DNA of 64,000 nt from DSSB01 sp046346845 (GTDB lineage Bacteria > UBA10199 > DSSB01), in contig JAXMHH010000002.1 in assembly GCA_046346845.1 (NCBI GenBank), positions 372,001 to 436,000 of the forward strand. Direction: 5' to 3'. Each line of letters begins with the position of its first letter. Position 1 is the stretch's first letter. The notes below the pieces were generated by a model. The model saw nothing but the letters and a program-made list of their open reading frames with translations. It searched no databases and was not told where the DNA came from. This document shows, one piece after another, positions 29,062 to 37,419 of this stretch. The position numbers and the translations under genes are program-made.

Positions 29062-29745
29062 CTACATATCATGTAGGGTATGGTCATTTTTTCGCTTTAT
29101 GATCGTAAGCAGCCCAGTCTGCCCTGCCCTTAGGAAATGACGATAGGGCACGGATTCGACTTCTAGCTCAAAGGAGGGGGAGATGTCTAAATATTCTTGG
29201 TGAATTTTTTCATTGCTGAAGACCACCCAGTGCCGCCAGGGCAAGGCGGTCTCCCTAGCCAATTTTATGAGCCCCTGAGGTGAGGAGGTTCCACGTGAAA
29301 CGATGGAATAGGAACCTGGCTTCAAGGCTGGAAGCCCGCCCGGATGCAGGGTCTCAAAGCGCTTGGCCAGCACCTCCACATTGGCTAATTTTAACTCAGC
29401 CTTGGCCCGCAACAGAAAGGCCGCGCGTTTCTGCAGGGACTCGACCAGGAGGATTTGAAAATTAGGACGGAGAATGGCCCAGACTAGGCCCGGCAGACCT
29501 GATCCTGTACCAACATCTAGCCACTGTTGCGAATTAGGCAGGGCAGCAAGGGCAGCACCGCAGTCCAAGACATGATGGAGAATAAATTCCCTGGGGTTTT
29601 TCGCCCCCGTAAGGTTGATCCTTTGGTTCCAAACCTGAATGAGGTCTATATACCTCAATAGCGATTGCGAGGTTTCACGTGGAACGTCGGGGAGGGCATT
29701 CTCCAGGAGACTAATATCCTCACTCGAGAGCCGGATGAGCTTCAT
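29062..29745 (-). CDS. rsmG: 16S rRNA (guanine-527-N7)-methyltransferase
   Basis: The 227-residue product is RsmG (GidB). It has NLTGAKNPREFILHHVLDC, the SAM-binding WLDVGTGSGLPGLVWAI and the later conserved VEVLAKRFE and IVSRGTSSPQGLI segments. It methylates G527 of 16S rRNA, and loss often gives low-level streptomycin resistance. Its start overlaps the mnmG stop by 4 nt, the normal arrangement. Two parS-like palindromes lie inside the coding sequence. Confidence 0.95.
   Translation of the reverse strand: MKLIRLSSEDISLLENALPDVPRETSQSLLRYIDLIQVWNQRINLTGAKNPREFILHHVLDCGAALAALPNSQQWLDVGTGSGLPGLVWAILRPNFQILLVESLQKRAAFLLRAKAELKLANVEVLAKRFETLHPGGLPALKPGSYSIVSRGTSSPQGLIKLARETALPWRHWVVFSNEKIHQEYLDISPSFELEVESVPYRHFLRAGQTGLLTIIKRKNDHTLHDM
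29287..29302. promoter_or_regulatory. parS-like site 1
   Basis: GGTTCCACGTGAAACG matches the ParB target consensus TGTTNCACGTGAAACA at all inner 14 positions, differing only at the outer bases. It is inside rsmG, about 300 nt before parA. Confidence 0.85.
29671..29686. promoter_or_regulatory. parS-like site 2
   Basis: GGTTTCACGTGGAACG is the reverse-complement form of the same consensus, with the inner 14 bases matching. It is 384 nt from site 1, near the 5' end of rsmG and about 0.7 kb before parA. Confidence 0.85.
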
Positions 29746-31646
29746 TCTCGGAGATCTTTCGCGGCCTGATATTTTCGAAGGTGGATCGCCAGGATCGTAA
29801 TGGCGGCGGGGGTGATTCCGGAAATGCGACTGGCTTGGCCTAAGGAGTGAGGCCGCAGCCGATTTAGCTTCTCCACCACCTCGCGAGACAGGCCGGGGAT
29901 GCCCTCAAAAAGAAAATCCTTAGGCAGCTGCAGGGATTGTAGGCGCTCACTCCGCTCGATCTCTTCCTCTTGGCGCTGAATATAGCCCTCGTACTTCACC
30001 TGGGTCTCCACCTGTTCCAAGATCTCCGGGGAGGCATCGTCCAGGAGGGGTCTTAGGCCGGGAAAGAGTGCCGGGAGCTGCTGCAGGCTCAGCTCCGGCC
30101 GGCGCAGCAATTCGGCCAAGGGCAGGGGTTGCTCTAGGGCCGGGGTCTGCAGCCGAAGCAAGGCCTGATTGGTTTCGGCCCGTGGAAAGAGGCGCTCGCG
30201 GCGGAGAAAATCAACCAGTTCTTGGATTTTTCCTTGTTTGGCCTGAAAACGGCTCCAATCCGCGTCCCCTACCAGGCCCAATCGCCGCCCCAATCCCCGC
30301 AGCCGCAGGTCGGCATTGTCCTCCCGCAACAACAGGCGGTACTCCGCGCGCGAGGTAAACATGCGATAGGGCTCCCCGGCGGTCCCCTGGGTGACCAAAT
30401 CGTCGATCATCACCCCGAGATAGGCCTCGGAGCGACGCAGGATTAGCGGGGCTTCCCCACGGATCTTTAACACCGCATTGATGCCCGCCATGATCCCCTG
30501 TCCAGCCGCCTCTTCGTAACCGGAAGTTCCATTGATTTGCCCGGCATGAAAGAGATTGGCGACGCGTTTGGTCTCCAACCAGGGCTGCAACTGGGTGGGC
30601 GGGACGTAATCGTATTCAATCGCATAGCCCGGCCGCATCATTTCGGCCTTTTCCAGGCCTGCGATGGTACGAATCACCCCCAATTGGATATCGATCGGCA
30701 GGGAGGTGGAGAGGCCATTGACGTAGACCTCCCGGGTTTCCAGCCCTTCCGGCTCCAAAAACAGCTGATGCCGGGTTTTATCCGGAAACTTCATCACCTT
30801 GTCTTCGATGGAAGGGCAATAGCGGGGTCCTACTCCCTGGATCTTGCCGGAATACATGGGGCTGCGATGGATACCGGACCGGATTAATTCGTGGGTCGCC
30901 TCGCTGGTATAGGTCAGATGACAGGGTATCTGGGGCAATTCGATGCGATTATCGGAAAAGCTGAACTTGCGCGGCAGATCATCGCCGGGTTGCAGCTCCA
31001 AACCCGAATAATCGATGCTGCGCCCGTCGAGCCGGGGACAGGTCCCGGTCTTCAGTCGGCCCACCTCGAAGTCCAGTTGACGCAGGCTTCCCGAAAGCTC
31101 TAAGGCCGGGAGGTCCCCGGCCCGGCCGGCCCCAAATTGATTTTCGCCCATGTGAATGAGGCCATTGAGGAAGGTCCCCGTGGTCAGCACCACCGCCTGG
31201 GCTGGAAAAAAGACCCCTAAAGAGGAGAGGACCCCGCTGACCCGCCCCGATTCCACCCCAAGAGAATCCGCAAAGGCCTGTTTGATCTCCAAGTTGGGGG
31301 TATTCTCCAAGACCCATTTCATCCGTTTCTTATACAGCAGCTTATCGGCCTGGGCCCGGCTGGCCCGCACCGCCGGTCCTTTGCGGGTATTGAGGGTGCG
31401 AAACTGAATGCCGGTGGCGTCGATGTTTTTCCCCATCTCCCCGCCTAAGGCATCGATTTCCTTGACAATATGTCCCTTGCCCAGGCCGCCGATGGCCGGG
31501 TTACAACTCATGTGCGCAATATTATCCAGGTTCGAGGTCAGGAGGAGGGTCTTGGCCCCCATCCGAGCACTGGCCAGGGCGGCCTCACAGCCGGCATGAC
31601 CCGCTCCCACGACGATCACCTCATAAGATTTGTCAAAAACAAGCAT
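29742..31646 (-). CDS. mnmG: tRNA uridine-5-carboxymethylaminomethyl modification enzyme MnmG
   Basis: The 634-residue product is MnmG (GidA). It has the FAD-binding VVGAGHAGCEAALASARMG, CNPAIGGLGKGHIVKEIDALGG, and the C-terminal helical domain (YEGYIQRQEEEIERSERL). With MnmE it makes the 5-substituted wobble uridine in several tRNAs. It heads an rsmG-parA-parB run on the same strand; mnmE lies about 1.2 kb upstream, separated by an L,D-transpeptidase gene. Confidence 0.97.
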   Translation of the reverse strand: MLVFDKSYEVIVVGAGHAGCEAALASARMGAKTLLLTSNLDNIAHMSCNPAIGGLGKGHIVKEIDALGGEMGKNIDATGIQFRTLNTRKGPAVRASRAQADKLLYKKRMKWVLENTPNLEIKQAFADSLGVESGRVSGVLSSLGVFFPAQAVVLTTGTFLNGLIHMGENQFGAGRAGDLPALELSGSLRQLDFEVGRLKTGTCPRLDGRSIDYSGLELQPGDDLPRKFSFSDNRIELPQIPCHLTYTSEATHELIRSGIHRSPMYSGKIQGVGPRYCPSIEDKVMKFPDKTRHQLFLEPEGLETREVYVNGLSTSLPIDIQLGVIRTIAGLEKAEMMRPGYAIEYDYVPPTQLQPWLETKRVANLFHAGQINGTSGYEEAAGQGIMAGINAVLKIRGEAPLILRRSEAYLGVMIDDLVTQGTAGEPYRMFTSRAEYRLLLREDNADLRLRGLGRRLGLVGDADWSRFQAKQGKIQELVDFLRRERLFPRAETNQALLRLQTPALEQPLPLAELLRRPELSLQQLPALFPGLRPLLDDASPEILEQVETQVKYEGYIQRQEEEIERSERLQSLQLPKDFLFEGIPGLSREVVEKLNRLRPHSLGQASRISGITPAAITILAIHLRKYQAAKDLRE

Positions 31647-31901
31647 AAGCCCTGCCGTCTCCTTCAGGTGGGTAAATAATAACCCATTCGGCCTTTTCCA
31701 GGGACTCTCCCTCTAGCCCGTCTCGCGCCCGGGGTCAAAGCCGGCGGCTTAGCCGAGGGTTTAATCCCTTGCCCTAGACCGCGTCCGATACGCAATACGC
31801 GTCAAAGTTTTCTGGGAAAATTTTAAGAAGAATTGTGACGCGTCCAAAACAATTTATGACGCGCTTACAAGCCAATGCTGGAGCGGTTTTCCAGCGTACT
31901 G
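31647..31901. other. Intergenic region with repeated GACGCG motifs
   Basis: No gene is seen. GACGCG or its complement CGCGTC occurs four times between 31781 and 31863, three of them in the forms ACGCGTC, GACGCGTC and TGACGCGC, in an AT-rich stretch. The region probably holds the mnmG promoter. The repeated words may be operator sites. Confidence 0.4.
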
Positions 31902-32819
31902 TCAGGATTTCTTTGCGGGAAGGCTTTCGGGCGATGACTGGGGCTCTTCTCCCAAGCTCCACTGCGTCAATTCCTGCGGGCTGGCCTCGACCGTCCCCTT
32001 GCCGCGGAGTTTCTTGAGCTTCGCCAGCAGCGGCTTGGTCACCGCCAGATCGGGGTGCCCGGAAAAGGCGGCCTCCAGCTCCTCTTGCAGCCCGCCCCGC
32101 CCATAGCGGTCCGGATGGATAAGGAACTTGTCCCCCCGGGTCTCGACCTGGCGATACTCCACGGTGACAGGCACGCCTGCGAACAGGGTTACCCAAAAGG
32201 TGCTCCGTGGGTTCTTTTTGTACATTTCTAAGAGTTCGGGATCGGTTTTGTCCGAATAGGCCTGTTGGATCTTCCAGGCCAGGGCCTTGATGTCCTCCGA
32301 TCGCATACGCAGGCAGGCATGGGAGGAGGCCCGCCCGATACTGCGCGGGGCATTGGTCCCGTGGATGCGAATGCCGTCTTCCATCAGCAGCTTGACGGCG
32401 CCCAGCGGGTTGCCCGGCCCCGGCGGGGTCTTCTCGGCGTCTTGGGCCCATTCGCTATCCGGGGGGATCCACCAGGGATTCCAGACGATGTGGGAGATGC
32501 TGTAGTCCCGAATCGGGGTGGGATACTTGGGCATCCCGATCGCGACATTGTAGCTGCGGTCGAATTTGCCGTTGACGTAGAGGTCCAGCCGGGTGGCGGG
32601 AAGATTGACGCGGAGGGAAAGCTGTTCGGTGGGGCTGGGCTTGGTCTCGGGATTGGCGGGCTGTGCTGGGACGGCGGTGCTGGATCCGCCCAGGTCGACC
32701 ATGGCCGGGTCGCTGCCGGCGGAAAATGCCCTTGAAATCCCGAACAGTCCTAGGACCAGGCCCAAGGCAAGGCCCAGGCCTCGCCGCTTTTTACTGAAAA
32801 CCCGCTGCGCCATCGACAT
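31902..32819 (-). CDS. L,D-transpeptidase (YkuD family)
   Basis: The 305-residue product has a signal-anchor or signal peptide (RRGLGLALGLVLGLFGISRAFSA), a linker, and a YkuD catalytic domain from about residue 70. The active-site block is HGT...SIGRASSHACLRM, with the catalytic Cys after SHA where most members have SHG. The C-terminal 90 residues are an extra region. L,D-transpeptidases form 3-3 peptidoglycan cross-links or attach lipoproteins to peptidoglycan in the periplasm. The start ATG at 32819 follows AAAGGA; an upstream TTG is less likely. It sits between mnmE and mnmG, an unusual insertion in the conserved order. Confidence 0.9.
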   Translation of the reverse strand: MSMAQRVFSKKRRGLGLALGLVLGLFGISRAFSAGSDPAMVDLGGSSTAVPAQPANPETKPSPTEQLSLRVNLPATRLDLYVNGKFDRSYNVAIGMPKYPTPIRDYSISHIVWNPWWIPPDSEWAQDAEKTPPGPGNPLGAVKLLMEDGIRIHGTNAPRSIGRASSHACLRMRSEDIKALAWKIQQAYSDKTDPELLEMYKKNPRSTFWVTLFAGVPVTVEYRQVETRGDKFLIHPDRYGRGGLQEELEAAFSGHPDLAVTKPLLAKLKKLRGKGTVEASPQELTQWSLGEEPQSSPESLPAKKS

Positions 32820-32870
32820 CCGTTCCTTTCCCAAAACCGAGCTGGCTCCCTGCCTCTAGCCTCGGCGGCC

Positions 32871-34259
32871 TCACTTTCCAATGCAAAAATGCGAAAAAAT
32901 CTCCCCTAAAATATCCTCCGAACCCACCCGTCCCAGCAAGCCCTCCAAGGCCAGGCAGGCCGAACGCAGTTCGGCCGCCGGCAACTCCAGGGCCTGCCTT
33001 GCCTCCAGGGCGTCTCGGGCGCGGGCCAGGGCCTCCAAGCCGCGCTCGAGGGCCTCGCGGTGCCTCGCGTTGTTCAAGAAGGCCTGTTCCCTCAGGCGAA
33101 GGCCTTCCAGCCCGAGGCTGGCCAAGATCCTTTGTTTCAATTCCGCCAATCCGGTCCCGCTGTGGGCGGAGACCTGACAGGGGGCCGACATCCCCGGTCG
33201 CTGCGGCAGCTCTTTCCAGACCGGGGCGGGGCTGACGAGGTCCATCTTGTTGGCGACGGGCAGGATATTTCCGCGCAGCAGCTCCGCCACCTGCAGGTCT
33301 TCGGCGGACAGGGGCTCCGAGGCGTCCAGCACCCAGAGACTAAGGTCCGCCTGTTCCGCCGCCCTTTGGGAACGCCGGATCCCTTCCTGTTCCACCTCTT
33401 CCCTGCCTTCCCGAATTCCCGCGGTGTCAAATAACTGCAGCGGCAGGCCCTCCCATTCGAGCCAGGCCTCGATCACGTCCCGGGTCGTCCCCGGGCGAGG
33501 ATGGACGATGGCGCGGTCCTGCCCCAACAAGCGGTTGAGCAGGCTGGATTTGCCGACGTTGGGGCGGCCCACCAAGGCCACCTTGACGCCTTCGCGGAGC
33601 AGCCGCCCGACCTGAAACCGCTCCAGCCAACCGCCCAATTCCGCTTCCAGGGCTCGGACCTGCTGGGCCAATTCCGCGCAGGACACGAGCTCCAGATCCT
33701 CCTCGGGAAAATCAATGGCCGCCTCCAGCTGGGCGCAGAGCGCCACCACCCGCACCCTGAGACCCTGCACCTCGGAGGAGATGCGGCCCTCCAGCTGGGC
33801 ACGGGCATTGCGCAGGGCCGCCTCGCTCTTGGCATGGATCAACTCCGCCACCGCCTCCGCCTGCAGCAAATCCAGCTTGCCGTTGAGAAAGGCCCGCCGG
33901 GTGAACTCGCCCGGCTCCGCGGCGCGTAGGCCCTCCCGCAGCAGCAGCTCCAGCATCCGGCCCAGCAGCAGCGGACCCCCGTGGAGCTGGAGCTCGACTA
34001 CCTCCTCCCCCGTGTAGGAACGGGGGGCCTGCATCCAGACCATGAGCCCGGAATCCAGGGTCTCGCCCGTCTTGGGGTCGCACCATTTTCCAAAATACAT
34101 CCGATGGGATTCAAACTCGGCGGGCGGGATTTTACCCTTCCAAAGCCGGCCCGCCGCCTCCCGGGCCCGGGGCCCGCTGAGGCGCAGCACGCCGATGCCC
34201 CCCTCGCCGGGGGGCGTGGCGATGGCCACGATGGTGTCCTGGGAAAAATCGCCTTGCAC
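32871..34259 (-). CDS. mnmE: tRNA modification GTPase MnmE
   Basis: The 462-residue product has the N-terminal DTIVAIATPPGEGGIGVLRLSG, the G-domain motifs GRPNVGKSS, GTTRD, DTAG and NKMD, and the C-terminal CIGK with the Cys. It works with MnmG in wobble uridine modification. GTG at 34259 gives the usual short leader before DTIVAI; a TTG at 34295 is the alternative. Neither has a clear ribosome binding site. It follows yidC closely, as in many bacteria. Confidence 0.95.
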   Translation of the reverse strand: MQGDFSQDTIVAIATPPGEGGIGVLRLSGPRAREAAGRLWKGKIPPAEFESHRMYFGKWCDPKTGETLDSGLMVWMQAPRSYTGEEVVELQLHGGPLLLGRMLELLLREGLRAAEPGEFTRRAFLNGKLDLLQAEAVAELIHAKSEAALRNARAQLEGRISSEVQGLRVRVVALCAQLEAAIDFPEEDLELVSCAELAQQVRALEAELGGWLERFQVGRLLREGVKVALVGRPNVGKSSLLNRLLGQDRAIVHPRPGTTRDVIEAWLEWEGLPLQLFDTAGIREGREEVEQEGIRRSQRAAEQADLSLWVLDASEPLSAEDLQVAELLRGNILPVANKMDLVSPAPVWKELPQRPGMSAPCQVSAHSGTGLAELKQRILASLGLEGLRLREQAFLNNARHREALERGLEALARARDALEARQALELPAAELRSACLALEGLLGRVGSEDILGEIFSHFCIGK

Positions 34260-34298
34260 GTCGCAGGCATGGGCCGATTCCGGGCCCCGCGTCAAGCC

Positions 34299-35927
34299 CT
34301 AGGCCGGCTTTTTTCGGCCCCGGAACAGGTCGGTGAAGGAGAGGTCGTGCTGGTTCATGTACTGCTGGACCACGGTAAGCACGGTGTTGACGAAAATGTA
34401 GAGCACTAGGCCCAGCGGCAAGAAGAGCATGAACAGGGAAAACATCACAGGCATGATCATCATCATCTTGGCCTGCGCCGGGTCCGCCGAGGTGCTGGGG
34501 GTCATCTTCTGCTGCAGGACCATGAATACCCCCAAGAGGATGGGCAGGAGGTAGTAGGGGTCCGGCGCGGAGAGGTCGTGGTAAAAGCCGAAGAAGGGGG
34601 CGTGGTACAGGTCGGTGGCGTTATACAAGACCTTATAGAGGGCGATATAGATGGGCATCTGGATCACCATCGGCAGGCAGCCGCCCATGGGATTGACCTT
34701 GTGGCGCTTGAAAAGGTCCATGGTCTGGAGGTTTAGCTGCTCGCGGTCATCGGCATATTTCTCGCGCAGCTTCTGCAGCTGGGGCTGGAGGGCCTGCATG
34801 GCCTTCATCGAGGCCATCGACTTGCGGGTCAGGGGGTGCAGCAACAGCTTGATCAGGAGGGTGAGGGCGATGATCGCCAGGCCCCAGTTATGCAGGAAAG
34901 AATAGAACAGCTTCAATACCGTCAGGATGGGGAGGGCGATGAAGCCGAACCAGCCGTAATCCACCGCCTTGTCCAATTGGGCCTCGCCGAATTGCTTAAG
35001 CAGGGCGGGGTCCTTGGGCCCTAAATAGAGGGTGAAGACGTAGTCCCGCGCCTGGCCCGGGGCCAGGGCCTCGGCGGCGTACTGCAGTTGGGTGAAGACC
35101 CCCGAGCCGACTGTCCCATAGGCGACGCGGTTTTGCGGCGAGACGTTGCGCGCCAGCAACATCCTCAAAAAATAATGGTCTTCCAGGCCCGCCCAAGAGA
35201 GCTCCCCGACCTCTTCCTGGAAGGGCCCCAGTTTTTGCACGTTGCGATGGCGTTTGACGCTCGTCCCTATCCGGTAGAGGGGAAAGCGCAGGTTGGGCGC
35301 CTCTTTGAAGATCCAGAATCCCCGCGGGGTGGCCTGGTTTTGCTCGATCTGCAGGCGCAGGCCGGGGCTCAGGGACTGGGGGCTGGCCCCGCGATTTTCC
35401 AAGTGGAGGCTCATCTGCAGGGTGTAGTCCGTGGTCCCGAGCTCGAGCTTTTGTTGAATCGCAAGGTCGCCGACCTGTCCCTCGTAAGTGAGGGCCTGGG
35501 AACTGCTCTCCTTTAATTGGAGTTCGGGAGAGAGGGGGGCCTGTCCCGGAAAGAGCAGCAGCCCAAGGGGGGCTTCCTGGGCCAGGGCCTGCAATAAATT
35601 GACATTGGGGCCCTGGTTATTCGGCTGAAGGAAATACTTTTTCAACAGCCATTCCAGTGGCAGGCCGCTTCGGGAAGAAACCTTGGTCTCGACCACGGCA
35701 TTGTCGAGGGAACTCAGCACCTCGGCTTGGGCAGGCCTCGCTGGCGCGGGAGGGCTGGCAGGAGGGACCGCCGGATTAACAGGGGGGGCGGGGCTATTCG
35801 AACTAGTCGCCACCGGTGCGGAGGCTGGGGCGGGCTTGGGCGCCACCGGCGGTTTGTAGATAAAGCCGTAGTACAAGATAAAGACGGCGCTGCTTAATAC
35901 CACCGCCAATAAGGTTTTCTTTTCCAT
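34299..35927 (-). CDS. yidC: Membrane protein insertase YidC
   Basis: The 542-residue product is a Gram-negative type YidC. An N-terminal span (TLLAVVLSSAVFILYYGFIY) is followed by a Pro/Ala linker, the large periplasmic beta domain, and the five-span insertase core with KLLLHPLTRKSMASMKAMQALQPQLQKLREKY and the GGCLPMVIQMPIYIALYKVL block. It inserts proteins into the inner membrane with or without SecYEG. The ATG at 35927 follows AAGGA. It ends just before mnmE. Confidence 0.96.
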   Translation of the reverse strand: MEKKTLLAVVLSSAVFILYYGFIYKPPVAPKPAPASAPVATSSNSPAPPVNPAVPPASPPAPARPAQAEVLSSLDNAVVETKVSSRSGLPLEWLLKKYFLQPNNQGPNVNLLQALAQEAPLGLLLFPGQAPLSPELQLKESSSQALTYEGQVGDLAIQQKLELGTTDYTLQMSLHLENRGASPQSLSPGLRLQIEQNQATPRGFWIFKEAPNLRFPLYRIGTSVKRHRNVQKLGPFQEEVGELSWAGLEDHYFLRMLLARNVSPQNRVAYGTVGSGVFTQLQYAAEALAPGQARDYVFTLYLGPKDPALLKQFGEAQLDKAVDYGWFGFIALPILTVLKLFYSFLHNWGLAIIALTLLIKLLLHPLTRKSMASMKAMQALQPQLQKLREKYADDREQLNLQTMDLFKRHKVNPMGGCLPMVIQMPIYIALYKVLYNATDLYHAPFFGFYHDLSAPDPYYLLPILLGVFMVLQQKMTPSTSADPAQAKMMMIMPVMFSLFMLFLPLGLVLYIFVNTVLTVVQQYMNQHDLSFTDLFRGRKKPA

Positions 35928-35949
35928 AAAAATCCTTCCCGTCCAGGGA

Positions 35950-36177
35950 TCAGACTCCCGACTTGGGCGGAGGCACCGGGTCATAGCCGCCGGCGCAAAA
36001 GGGCTGACAGCGGGCCAGGCGTCGCAGGATCAACCAAGTCGCCTTCCCCGTCGGGTAACGCCGCAGGCATTCCAAGGCGTAGACCGAGCAAGTCGGGTGG
36101 AACCGGCAGGCCGGGGGCAAGAGCGGCGACAGCCAGCGCTTGTAGCACCGAATTCCAAAAATCATTAATGATTTCAA
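35950..36177 (-). CDS. yidD: Membrane protein insertion efficiency factor YidD
   Basis: The 75-residue product shows the YidD pattern with conserved cysteines: IRCYKRWLSPLLPPACRFHPTC, then SVYALE and RLARCQPFCAGGYDPVP. It is a small membrane-associated protein thought to help YidC. It sits between rnpA and yidC as usual, with a 22-nt gap to yidC. Confidence 0.95.
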   Translation of the reverse strand: MKSLMIFGIRCYKRWLSPLLPPACRFHPTCSVYALECLRRYPTGKATWLILRRLARCQPFCAGGYDPVPPPKSGV

Positions 36178-36274
36178 GATATTCCTTTCAGGACTCCGGG
36201 AAAAAATCTCCCGCCGTCCCTCCGGGCGTCCCCTTATGCCTCGATTGGCCGGAAACGAGAAGTGAATTTATCGT

Positions 36275-36624
36275 TTATTGAGGCTTCCGGCGGAGGGAAT
36301 ACCAGCTCTGTTCCAGGGCCGCTTGCAAATCTCGGCCCTTTGCCTCGGCGGCGGCGGAAAAAAAATACACGAGGTAATCGCCGGGAGGCAACCGGCTCCG
36401 CCCACGTCGAAAACTTTCTCGAGCGATGCGTTTCAATCGATTGCGTTGGACCGCACCGGAAATTTTTTTTTTGGGAGGACGATGCCGAGGCGGACATCCG
36501 TCAGGTCGCGCCTTTTGTACTTAATCGAGAAGTAGGGAGAGGAAATTTTTTCTCGGGAGGCGAGTAAAGAGCGAAAGGCCTCGGGCGAGCGGAGCCGAGC
36601 GCCTTTGGGAAGGGAAGCGCCCAT
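36275..36624 (-). pseudogene. rnpA: Ribonuclease P protein component, frame broken at an A10 run
   Basis: The N-terminal half (MGASLPKGARLRSPEAFRSLL to VRLGIVLPKKK) reads in one frame and the C-terminal half (SGAVQRNRLKRIARESFRRG to SLRRKPQ) in another. Together they make a normal RnpA of about 117 residues, including the RNR motif (QRNRLKR) that contacts P RNA. The switch falls at ten A's on the minus strand (36463-36472); eleven A's would restore the frame. RnpA is essential for tRNA 5' processing, so a true dead gene is unlikely. An assembly or sequencing error in the homopolymer, or slippage by RNA polymerase or ribosome at the A run, is more plausible. The ATG at 36624 overlaps no gene; a GTG at 36630 overlaps the rpmH stop. 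Confidence 0.85.
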
Positions 36625-36626
36625 GC

Positions 36627-36776
36627 TCACTTCTTGTAAACCGCCTTGGTAAGTCGTTTGCGGCCCTTGGCGCGACGTCGCTTGAGCACGCCTTGCCCCG
36701 CGGTGGTGGAATTGCGCTTGCGGAAACCGTGCTTGCGTTTCGCCTTGATTTTACTGGGCTGGAACGTTCTTTTCAT
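36627..36776 (-). CDS. rpmH: Ribosomal protein L34
   Basis: The 49-residue product reads MKRTFQPSKIKAKRKHGFRK and ends KGRKRLTKAVYKK, the standard very basic L34. It is a component of the large ribosomal subunit and the first gene of the leftward origin-side operon, directly before rnpA. Confidence 0.97.
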   Translation of the reverse strand: MKRTFQPSKIKAKRKHGFRKRNSTTAGQGVLKRRRAKGRKRLTKAVYKK

Positions 36777-37419
36777 CGCGCTATCCTCGTCGAAATCTCT
36801 TTCACAAAAAATTTTTGAAGCGCAGCGGTGAAAACATTTTTGCCTCCTTTAGTCAACGGCAAAAAAAATTCTTATCAAGACCGGTGACTTATCTTTTTTG
36901 AGAAAAAAGCTCTTGCCAAATCTCGGGTGGAAATCTAAAAACCGCCTTCGCTCTGCGAAAATTTTTCTCCCGCGATTCGCGTTTTCAGCTTGAGGAGAAA
37001 AAAAATTTGGCTTAGCGTTTTTTCGATCTTTGGAAAAATTTTTTCGGGAAATTTCCGGCCTTCGGAAAGCTTAGGTGAAAAACCTTTTATCATTTTGGAT
37101 CCCAAGCAGGCAGTTCTGGCGTTGGGAAGGTAAGCGGATTTTTTGAGGACAAAATAATAAAAGTTTTTTAACCCGCCGTATTCGAACCTTCTTCACCTTC
37201 GGCGCCTTTCCTCCCGGCCTTCCTTTCTCAGAAAAATTTTTCAGCGATCACGATGCGTCGCAAGGGGCAGGCCCAAATCCCAACCTCGGGATGGCATCGG
37301 TTGACGCGTTGTGTAAAATAGGGGACCTTTCACGGAAAAATCAGGCTAGTGCCTTGATATTATTTGTCTATTTAGTTTTCCACAGATGTGGATAGCCTTG
37401 TGGATTATTGCGGCCGCTC
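36777..37419. other. rpmH-dnaA intergenic region, left part of the origin
   Basis: This 643-nt gap between divergent rpmH and dnaA holds no gene. Positions 36830-37200 are rich in A and T runs. Three DnaA-box-like 9-mers cluster just before dnaA. A GGTTGACGCGTTGTG segment at 37300-37314 repeats the TTGACGCGT word seen near 2.4 and 31.8 kb. It must contain the rpmH and dnaA promoters and probably part of oriC. Confidence 0.7.
37376..37407. promoter_or_regulatory. Cluster of three DnaA-box-like sites before dnaA
   Basis: TTTTCCACA (37376-37384), TGTGGATAG (37387-37395) and TGTGGATTA (37399-37407) each differ by one base from the E. coli DnaA box TTATCCACA or its complement. They abut the dnaA start, so DnaA may repress its own gene here. 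Confidence 0.7.
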
